Shown here: positions 55,693 to 64,000 of the stretch, piece after piece
Numbering within the stretch: the stretch's first letter is position 1
Layout of the letters: each line of letters starts with the position of its first letter
Assembly (NCBI GenBank): GCA_051294375.1
Contig: CM119271.1
Span: 14,948,770-15,012,769 of the forward strand
From: Paraspadella gotoi
Lineage: Eukaryota > Chaetognatha
Length of the DNA: 64,000 nt
Direction of reading: 5' to 3'
The notes under the pieces: generated by a model
Told to the model about the DNA's origin: nothing
What the model saw: the letters and a program-made list of their open reading frames with translations, nothing else
The model's database searches: none
Program-made: the position numbers and the translations under genes

Positions 55693-56250
55693 ATGGAAGG
55701 GAACGAAGTGTGTAAATCTAAAACTGAAGATGATGAACCAGAAAACCTCGACGACCTTGTCAAAAATAAAAAACAGGCTCAAGCATTCTTCTGCGAACCA
55801 TGCAACTATAAAACCCATAGGTTGTATAATTTTAAATCTCATCTTCATCGGAGACGGCATTTAGATAGAGTTATGAGTTATGTGCCTCCTAAAAATAATG
55901 CATTTGATGCCAGAAAACCTGAAATTAAAACCAACAATTCTTTCAAATACTCTACCGCTCTTGATGATGTTAAAATTTTCCTTCGGAGTAATCCACCAGT
56001 TCCCAATCAAACTCGGGATACAATGGAGGAAAAAAGCAAAGAAGCTCATCAGAGTCTGTTTGATAAGCTTTTTGAATGTGGACATTGCAAGTTTTTCACT
56101 CCTCTGAACTATAAAATCAAAGAGCATCTTGAGAACCATGGTCAGGATAACCTCAAGTTTAATGTAGAATTAATTCCCTTTCCCAAATCTCGAACGCAAA
56201 AAATTCAGTTTAAGGAACAAGAGGAAAACTCACTTGGTATAACATCTTAA
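55693..56250 (+). CDS. Two-finger C2H2 zinc finger protein
   Basis: A frame of 185 codons from ATG 55693. Two C2H2 units are visible: CEPCNYKTHRLYNFKSHLHRRRH (residues about 34-56, C-x2-C-x12-H-x5-H) and CGHCKFFTPLNYKIKEHLENH (about 128-148, C-x2-C-x12-H-x3-H). The spacing of about 70 residues between fingers differs from tandem KRAB-type arrays. The protein is Lys/Asn-rich, and its codons are much more A/T-ended than those of neighbouring genes, suggesting a different history or weak expression. A GT donor near 56238 (TTG|GTATAA) could join the basic exon at 56423-56740 downstream. Family not recognised; nucleic-acid binding is likely from the fingers. Confidence 0.7.
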   Translation: MEGNEVCKSKTEDDEPENLDDLVKNKKQAQAFFCEPCNYKTHRLYNFKSHLHRRRHLDRVMSYVPPKNNAFDARKPEIKTNNSFKYSTALDDVKIFLRSNPPVPNQTRDTMEEKSKEAHQSLFDKLFECGHCKFFTPLNYKIKEHLENHGQDNLKFNVELIPFPKSRTQKIQFKEQEENSLGITS

Positions 56251-56422
56251 ATAATTCTTGGCCAAAAAGACAAAATCTGAGTATATGGAAAGTAAATAAT
56301 TTTGGAGACAATGAAAAGAAATAATTTTAAAAAATGGTTTAAATAAATAAGAAACTCTAAAATACGCACCCCTGAATGATCATCTGCTCCAAAAAGTAGA
56401 AACTAAAAAAAACTGAAACTAA

Positions 56423-56740
56423 ATCAAAAAAAAGAAAATAAAGAATTTCAAAATTAAACTCGGACGGAAAATAGAGAAGGAACTGGAAAAGAAAAGGAAG
56501 AAGGAAGCGAAATCCAAACTTGACGACGAGGATGAATTCGCCGGCGCTGATCGACTCTCGCGTCGTCAAAGAAGAGATAGAGAGCGAGACGAGCGACTCG
56601 AGATCGAGCGTGAAATACGCCGTAAAAAGAAGCTCAAATTCAGAGAGAAACAAAGAGCGAGAGACATGAGCAGACGCCATTGGAAAAGATCCTTACAAGG
56701 GAAAGATACTTCGGAAGTGATGCGGGAAAGAAAAAGCTGA
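56423..56740 (+). CDS. Basic Arg/Glu-rich terminal exon, gene unclear
   Basis: A frame open from just after TAA 56420 to TGA 56738 has no early ATG, so it is probably a terminal exon. It encodes an alternating basic and acidic helix (KIEKELEKKRKKEAKSKLDD, then RLSRRQRRDRERDERLEIER, then RRHWKRSLQGKDTSE). It becomes G+C-richer after base 56500, like true exons here. Possible acceptors (AAAG at 56434 or 56443) lack a pyrimidine tract. It may be the end of the zinc-finger gene upstream or a remnant. Residue pattern resembles splicing or translation factors, but I cannot name it. Confidence 0.45.
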   Translation: MKKKKIKNFKIKLGRKIEKELEKKRKKEAKSKLDDEDEFAGADRLSRRQRRDRERDERLEIEREIRRKKKLKFREKQRARDMSRRHWKRSLQGKDTSEVMRERKS

Positions 56741-56934
56741 AATTAGGACGAAATCCGCTTGTTATGTACGATTGAAACTGTCCTTTACTGTTTACATATT
56801 TTTAATTGTTGATTTTATAGGCTTGAGAAAACGATGCGGTGGATCGGTAGATGATTGATGCAGAAAAACGATTCTAAGTAGAAACAAACATTACAAAGCT
56901 AAAAAAAATCAAAAATACTCAAAAAAAAAAAAAA

Positions 56935-59900
56935 ATGAAAGGATCCGACGGGAGCCGCATCTTCGGCGCCTACCGCGCCCTCGGCTTCGTCTGCGACCAT
57001 CTGCCCTTGGTCCTCCGGCGCCATCGCATCCACAAGGAGAACTACGCGGCGACGTCTGTTGGTCGCGCCTTCCACGTCTACAAAGTCTCCAAGTTGGCCA
57101 TCGTCAGCGTCTCGGATCTCCACGACGCCGACATCACCGCCATCGCCGCCGACGACTTTCTCGTCTTCACCGCCGCCGGGAAAGTCGTGAGGGCGTTTAA
57201 GGTGAGGAGGGGGTGGGGATGGATGAGGGTGAGCAAGAGACGGAAAACCCCGCTCATCATGAGATGGAAGGGTGGGGCTTCGAGTTTCGGGTTCGGATAT
57301 AAAGGGTTACCTCATTGTCGGGAAAGCGGGTAACAATATAAAGTCACTTGAACCGATTTCATTATTATCCAATATTGTTTCACTGTTAATTCTCCCCCCC
57401 CCCCGTGCGCCTTCCAATTTTACCAGCGAGGTCGTCACGTGATCAAGACTTACTCGGGTCACGTGTCCGACGTTCATCTCCTCCTTCCCTTCGGTCCTCA
57501 CCTCGTCTCCATCGACGAATCGAGTCTCTTGATCGTCTGGGACGTCGACGCCCAATCGCCTTATCTCCAGATTCAGTTCAGCAACGAATCTTTTCACGGT
57601 TGGTTGACGGGGATTATTATTCTTATGAAGAGAACTTGTTTAAATGTTATCAAATTGGTTTTAAACTAATATAAAAATTGTTTGTTTTAGAATCATAATT
57701 TTGGCAAGATATAAATGATTGATTTGGTCTTTACAAATAAAATAAATTAAAGAGAAAACAAAGTATTTACATTTTTAAATAGGCATTGATCTTTAAAGAC
57801 TTCTGTCTCCCTGAAAGTGAAAGATTGTTATGATTACCATGAGTTTGGACAGGCTTCATGTCACTCGTGATAACTAGCTTAACTTGTAAACTTTTGTTAA
57901 CCTCTTTTCTCCCTCTTCAGTTTCCTCCATCCTCCATCCGTCTACCTACATCAACAAGATCCTCCTGGGCTCTCATCAAGGAGCGATGCAGCTGTGGAAC
58001 ATCCGGACCAACAAGATGGTTCACTTTTTCGCCGGTTGGGGCGCTCCAGTCACCGTCCTCGCTCAAGCGCCGGCCGTCGACGTCGTCGCCGTGGGACTCG
58101 CTGACGGACGAATCCTCGTTCACAATCTCAGGTGGGCTTGTTGATAATTAAACTATTTAATTATTTAATAAAATACTATAATATCTTATAGACAAGACGC
58201 CACCCTGATGACCTTCACCCACGAAGGCGGCCCGGTGACCTGTGTGACGTTTCGCACGGACGGCGCGCCCGTCATGCTTTCCGCCTCCGCTTCGGGATCC
58301 GTCGCAGTTTGGGATCTTGAAGAAAAGAGACTCTTGGGTCAGATCGATCAGGCGCACGGAGCAGCAATTTCTTCCATCCAATGTCTGCAGGTGATGAAAG
58401 AGGGAGACAATTTTGACAACGAGAGGGGGTCGACTGAGAAGTCAGGGGTGTGAGGCACTTTACTGACCTCTGACCATCCCATTTCACTGGCTAGTTTATA
58501 ACGGTACAGGCTTGATCGTCAGGGGATTGAGTCCAGAACACACAGTTGTTCAGCGGGTGTTTACCTTATAGCTAATCCCAGTAAATTTCGGATATATCGC
58601 CAAAATATAATACTTAATGTAATCGTTTCATTAAACTTTAAACATTAAACTTTAAACCATCAGGGCGAGCCTTTAATGATCAGCAACGCGTCGGACAATT
58701 CGTTAAAAGTCTGGATCTTCGATCTTCCCGACGGAACAGCGCGCGTCCTCAGACAAAGGAGTTACCACAGCGTCCCGCCCTCGCGGATTCAATTTTACGG
58801 ATCCAACAGGTTTTTTTGGGGGGGACAAATATTAATATACTTTCATAATAAATAACTAATGTCAATATAAGAAAACCGGTCTCGCCCTTTTCAGCACCAT
58901 TCTCTCCGCGGGACAAGACGCTACCCTACGCTGTCTCTCCACCGTCCACGAAAAATATTCAAAGAGTCTCGGTCGAGCGAGTTTCAACAAAAAGATGAGC
59001 AAAAAGTTGGGACTGAAAAAGGATACTTACGCGATGCCGCCGATGAAGGAGTTTTGCGCAGTGCCGACGCGGGAGAGCGACTGGGACTCCATCGTCTGTA
59101 TTCACAGGTGTGTGTGTGGGGGAAAGGTGTTGGTTTTTTTGGAGGGGGCGGGAGGGCGGGTTAAGTGGAGAAAGGTTGCGTCTTTGTAAGTAATTTGTGA
59201 TTAATACGTTTCACATCATCATGAAATTTCCCCAATAAAAGAAAAAAAATACTCCTTCAGCGGATTGGGAGTGGCGACGACGTGGAACTTCGAACGCGGC
59301 ACGATGGGCTCCCACCGCCTCCTTCACGATCGCTTCGCCGACCGGATCCTCTTCCCGCGGGCGACGTCGTCTTGCTTGACCATCACCGCCTGCGGCAATT
59401 TCGCCCTCATCGGTTACTCGACCGGGCACCTCGACGTCTTCAACCTTCAATCGGGGATCCACCGGGGATCCTTCGGGGAACCCCTCGCCCACGACGGCAC
59501 CGTTCGCGGCGTCGCCGTCGACGATCTCAATCGATCCGCGGCGTCGGGCGGCGCCGACGCTAAACTCAAGTTTTGGTTCGTGAAAAGTCGGAAACTCGCG
59601 ACGGAGATTCTGCTATCGAGTCCAGTCGCATTGATGAGGCTACAGACGAACAAGTAAGACATTTTTGGGATTTTCATTGTTGACTTTTTCTTCTCATTTG
59701 TCCTGTCTCTTGCCATTGTTTTTTGTATTTCATCATCGGATTCATTTATTACCGGGAACATTCATTTATTTGAATATTGAATCTTTTGTCCTCTTTCTCG
59801 CCGTCTCTTGGCCCTGTCTCTTGGCCCTGTCATTTTCCATGTCTCTGCGTGACTTTGCCCGGTCTTTTGCCGTCTCTCGCCCTCATTTTCCCTGTCTCTT

Positions 59901-62900
59901 GCCCTACTTTTTGTCTTGTTTTATGCCGTCTTTTTCCTCGATTTTCACGGCCGCGCTTTCCTAGGGTGAGTCTATGCCAAAAGTTTTTTGATCGCAAAGA
60001 ACATCTAACACAAAACGGGTGGGCCTAAAAAAATAGGTTTCCACCAATCACTACTCAAATTGATTGAACACCTTAGCGCTACCAGCGCTTGAAGGATTTT
60101 TGGCACACCTTTCACATCATAATTCTCTGTGCCTAAAATATAAAAGATTTTATTGTCCAACCTTATTTATCAGTTAGAAAAATCTATGGAGTTAATTCAT
60201 ATCAATTTTCAAGACAAAACTACATCAAATAGCTTTACAACATCATCAGCAATCTGCTGGAGGAGGTAGAAGCCATTATATTGATGTCTATATCTTTTAA
60301 TTGGGGGAGTAGCACAAAGTGTTTCTATATAGTTTTATTCACAAATAAGTGCTCTAAATGATAAAATAAGTTTTTTAAAAAAATATCAGTGTAGTCACAT
60401 CCTGGAGGATTTTTCTGTACAACACCTATAATATACTAAAATATACACCAAATATTGTATTTATAATTTCTATATAGTATTTAATAAGTTAAGCAAGATA
60501 GGGTAAAACTGTTTGATAAATTTCATCTTGATTGATCCATAACTTCTAAAGGAGTTCTTTTTAACATCCTTGAATTAAATTTCCAATGCTATCAATCTGA
60601 AAAAATAAAAATTATACTTTCAAAAAAAGCTTTATTAGTTGCCCAAACACTCTGGGTTCAATGTTATTTCATTATATTAAGAGTAACATTCTCACATGCT
60701 CTGTAGAGGCTTTCCCAATAAGTTGAAGGATGTGGACGAAATGTTGCAGGTGAAAATTTCTTTATGAAAGCCATTCACTTTTAATTAAAAATACAATTTG
60801 TTTTTATAACTAAACCCCTAATCACATTGATATATATGATTGAGATGTGCTCACAATCTTGTGGATTTTACTCGTACAGACTGCTTGAAGGATGATAAAT
60901 ATATATAAAATATTTCTATTTAATTATTTTGATGATCAAATTTGCTAAAAATTATGATGATTATGATACTATATTAGTTTCAGTATTATATATTCGTAGG
61001 TAACAACATATTTTGTTTCCGCGATTGTATTTTTTAAAATTTTTTATTTTTAATAACAAAAATGATATTCCATAATTCAAAAACAGTAACGCTAAATTAT
61101 TTTCTCCGCGAAACAAATAAAAAAGGTAAGATTTATTAATTGAAATTTTAATAATTTTGGAAAAATTTACAATTGACCTTTTGGACAAACAAATAAATTG
61201 CTCTCTTGATCGTTCGTTTTTTTGAAAAATTCTGATTATTTTTTTAATTCTAAAAACTTATTATCGCCATTTATCCCAAAATACAATAACTTACTTGGCC
61301 TACATTTCGTGGCCGTTGGGGGGCAGCTACTCTCTCTCTCTCTCTCCGTCTCTCTCTCTCTCTCTGTCTCTCTTCTCTCTCTCTGTCTCTCTCTCTCTCT
61401 CTCTATCTTATTTGATGATGGCGTCAAATTAGATTCCGATTTCGAAGTCGCACGAACCCGCTAGTGTCGTAACGCTACCTCTATCTCTCTCTCTCTCTCT
61501 CTAATTGACTCATCGCATCAATGAATGACTATCATCGCATCAATGAATTATTATCATCCATCAATGAAGGACTATCATCGCATCAATGAATGATTATCAC
61601 GCATCAATGAATGACTATTATCGCACTATCTCTTGCGTGATCGTTTGTTTTTTTAAAAATCAGATTTTTTTTTCTTCTAAAAACTTTTATTCCGCGCTTT
61701 TTTAGTAATTACAGAACTACACAAGCATCTCAGAAGAAAATTGGTATTAACCAAATACTTTGGTTTTATTGTATAAATGCAAGCAATCCATTCCTGGTCT
61801 CAAATAATTGTAATGGGAATTAACATGATTGTTATCAAAGAAATAAATAATAAAAATAAGCAAATAGCATATTTAATACAGATTTATTATTTCCAGAGAA
61901 AGTCTTTTTCATACTGTATCCAGTGTTTAATGTTGTTGATTTTAAAAACCTTAAATTTTTTCACAATTCGAATATGCCAGATTGTATGCTATATGCCGAT
62001 CATTTTTTTACTGCCTATTTTTGTCGGTTTATGGTTTAACTACCCAACAATGTATCTAGTTATCAAGTTCCATTAATGAGGCAGTGAGGAAGTTGAAATG
62101 TGTGTCCATTTTCTTTGTTTCATATCGATTCAAGTATTTTTTGTTTGAATTTCCACTTCATTATGATTTACTGCAATATGCAAATTAGATTATAGTACTT
62201 TTTCATTAATTTTCTTTGATACTATACCCAGGCGAGATCCTTATCTTTAAGATTTTTTTTTGCAAATTTGATTATCAAAATAATTAAATAGAAAATATTT
62301 TATATATATTTGTCATCCTTCAAGCAGTCTGTACGAAAAAAATCCACTAGGATGTGAACGCATCTCAATCAAATATATCAATGTGATTAGGGGTTTAGTT
62401 ATAAAAACAAAATTGTGTTTTTAATTAAAAGTGAATGGCTTTCATAAAGAAATTTTCACCTGCAACATTTCGTCCACATCCTTCAACTTATTGGGGAAGC
62501 CTCTACAGAGCATGTGAAGAATGTTACTCTTAATATAATGAAATAACATTGAACCCAGAGTGTTTGGGCAACTAATAAAGCTTTTTTTGAAAAGTATATT
62601 TTTATTTTTTTCAGATTGATAGCATGTGGAGATTTAATTCAAGGATGTTTAAAAAGAAGCTCCTTTGAGAAGTTATGAATACAATCAAGATGAAATTTAT
62701 CACAACAAGTTTTACCCTATCTTGCTTAACTTATTATACTATATTAGAAATTATAAAACAATATTTGGTGTATATTTTAGTATATTATAGGTTTTGTACA
62801 GAAAAAATCCTCCAGGATGTGACTACACTGATATTTTTTAAAAAACTTATTTTATCATTTAGAGCACTTATTTGTGAATAAAACTATATAGAACACTTTG

Positions 62901-64000
62901 TGCTACTCCCCCAACTTAAAAGATATAGACATCAATAATAATGGCTTCTACCTCCTCCAGCAGATTGCTGATGATGTTGTAAAGCTATTTGATGTAGTTT
63001 TGTCTTGAAAAATTGATATGAATTAACTCCATAGATTTTTCTAACTGATAAATAAGGTGGACAATAAAATCTTTTATATTTTAGACACAGTGAATTATGA
63101 TGTGAAAGGTGTGCCAAAAATCCTTCAAGCGCTGGTAGCGCTAAGGGTGTTCAATCAATTTGAGTAGTGATTGGTGAAACCTATTTTTTTTAGGCCCACC
63201 CGTTTTGTGTTAGATGTTTCTTTGCGATCCAAAAAACTTTTGGCATATGACTCACCCTAGCGCTTTCCTTTATCATCTTTAAACGTAACTTTGATGAACT
63301 TTCCTTTGTCTTCCCGTTTTCCCGCCACAAGCTCTCTCCTCGTCGTCGCCCAAGACGACTTCTCAATCGTCGTCTTTGACTTCGACACGAAGCGTCTCGT
63401 CCGTCGATTGGCCAACGGATCCTTCATGACCCAAGTCGCCTCCAAAATCATGGACGCCGCCTTCTCCCCCGACGGTCGCTGGGTCTCCGTGGCGTGTCTG
63501 GACGCGACGCTGACCACGTGGGACTTGGCTTCCGGTTCCGCCGTCGATTGCGTCAGGATGGAATCCGCCGTCACTTCGCTCTCCTTCTCTCCGGACGGAG
63601 ACTTTCTCGCCACGACCCACGCCGACGATCTTGGCGTCTACCTCTGGTCCAATTTGACTCTCTTTTCTCGCGTTAATTTGAGGTATTGTACAATGTACAA
63701 TGTACATAGAATGTTCAATTTGTAAATTGTAGAATGTAGACAAGCCTGGAAATCGTTTTAGTAGGGAGTGACTTTTTTAAATTGGAATAAATCTTCATGA
63801 TAATTGAACCAATGATTATCAAACAAATTATTATTATTAATGTGATTATTAAACCAATCTCCGCCCTATTTGACCCCTAGACCCTTGGCGCCGGGATTCT
63901 CTCCCCCACCGATCGTCCTCCCGACAACGAGTCGACACAAACCAACGACCCAAGACGACGACATCGTCGAGGAGGAAGAGGAAGATGATGTTGAAGGCGC
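56935..64000 (+). CDS. WDR36: WDR36/UTP21, small-subunit processome protein (3' end outside window)
   Basis: UTP21 is a double beta-propeller of the UTP-B complex, needed for 18S rRNA processing in the nucleolus. Exons in the window: 56935-57201, 57427-57598, 57921-58131, 58192-58390, 58664-58809, 58895-59107, 59261-59653, 63332-63682 and 63881 onward; all junctions keep phase. Diagnostic blocks are YRALGFVCDHLPLVLRRH, SILHPSTYINKILLGS, QAPAVDVVAVGLADGRILVH, FRTDGAPVM, STVHEKYSKSLG, ESDWDSIV, LQSGIHRGSFGEPLAHDGTV, SPDGRW and SPDGDFLATTHADDLGVYLWSN, each with a clear counterpart in human WDR36. The C-terminal Utp21 domain lies beyond base 64000. Intron 7 is 3.7 kb because a transposon sits in it; the other introns are 60-350 bp. 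Confidence 0.96.
61330..61404 (+). repeat. (CT)n microsatellite in the transposon centre
   Basis: CT dinucleotides interrupted by CCGTC and CTGTC; a second tract lies at about 61480-61502. Confidence 0.9.
61505..61630. repeat. Minisatellite in the transposon centre
   Basis: About five units of about 24 bp with the core CATCAATGAATGACTATCAT, with deletions of one to two bases in some units. Confidence 0.85.

Larger units (their letters stand above)
59962..63259. mobile_element. Long-TIR DNA transposon, Mutator-like, non-autonomous
   Basis: Ends are TAGGGTGAGTC and its reverse complement. The perfect 9-bp flank GCGCTTTCC occurs at 59953-59961 and again at 63260-63268, a target duplication. 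Two inverted arms of about 990 bp (59962 to about 60955, and about 62265 to 63259) match at roughly 93-95% by eye with small indels. The 1.3-kb centre has CT tracts and a minisatellite but no transposase frame. A 9-bp duplication with kb-long arms is typical of Mutator-like elements; foldback elements are the alternative. It is inserted in the sense intron 7 of WDR36 without touching splice sites. Confidence 0.9.

Noticed and set aside
61505-61630. CRISPR-like array
   Set aside because: The units are directly adjacent with no unique spacers of constant length, and the genome is clearly animal; this is a minisatellite.
61777-62076. Frame of about 99 codons in the transposon centre, hydrophobic
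   Set aside because: A+T-rich sequence with Ile/Asn/Tyr bias and no transposase motif; such frames are expected by chance.

Overview
The window is animal nuclear DNA. Its genes are split by short GT-AG introns (mostly 60-900 bp), the intergenic DNA is A+T-rich with many microsatellites, and the coding exons are G+C-rich. Conserved products such as a PERIOD clock protein, hnRNP M, EXT2, SAMHD1, RNF216, CUSTOS and IFT22 point to a bilaterian. A protostome, perhaps a crustacean or another small compact-genome invertebrate, seems most likely, but the species cannot be fixed from the sequence alone.

Every gene I can support is on the + strand. In order: the end of LMBRD2 (1-896); one or two coiled-coil genes (1515-3851); TBCA (4728-5136); hnRNP M (5893-12494); CNOT7/8 (13533-15254); PKMYT1 (17431-20186); an intronless PERIOD (20991-25970); ABHD17 (27502-29548); SAMHD1 (31265-34377); two secreted PEBP-like genes (34917-38111); EXT2 (38549-42080); IFT22/RABL5 (42429-43345); three tandem paralogues of an unrecognised family (43694-48625); an unrecognised five-exon gene (48948-50810); RNF216/TRIAD3 with three frame breaks (50978-53281); CUSTOS (53846-54784); a two-finger C2H2 gene and a basic exon (55693-56740); and WDR36/UTP21 (56935 to beyond the window).

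The mobile fraction includes a 3.3-kb element with inverted arms of about 1 kb and a perfect 9-bp target duplication inside a WDR36 intron (59962-63259), two Tc1/mariner-type MITEs (2193-2600 and 7829-8094), and a repeat family with a shared 3' end in four copies (10318, 12812, 16840, 35854). Minisatellites occur at 1602, 43372, 48606 and 61505; the one at 48606 supplies the stop codon of the third paralogue.

The genes belong to unrelated pathways: mRNA decay and splicing, cell-cycle kinase, clock, dNTP control, heparan sulphate synthesis, intraflagellar transport and ribosome biogenesis. They do not form one functional system. The most unusual features are the uniform orientation of about 20 genes with some gaps under 200 bp, which suggests operon-like transcription, and the tandem orphan family. 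Two of that family's members end in repeated TQT motifs resembling dynein light chain LC8 ligands.
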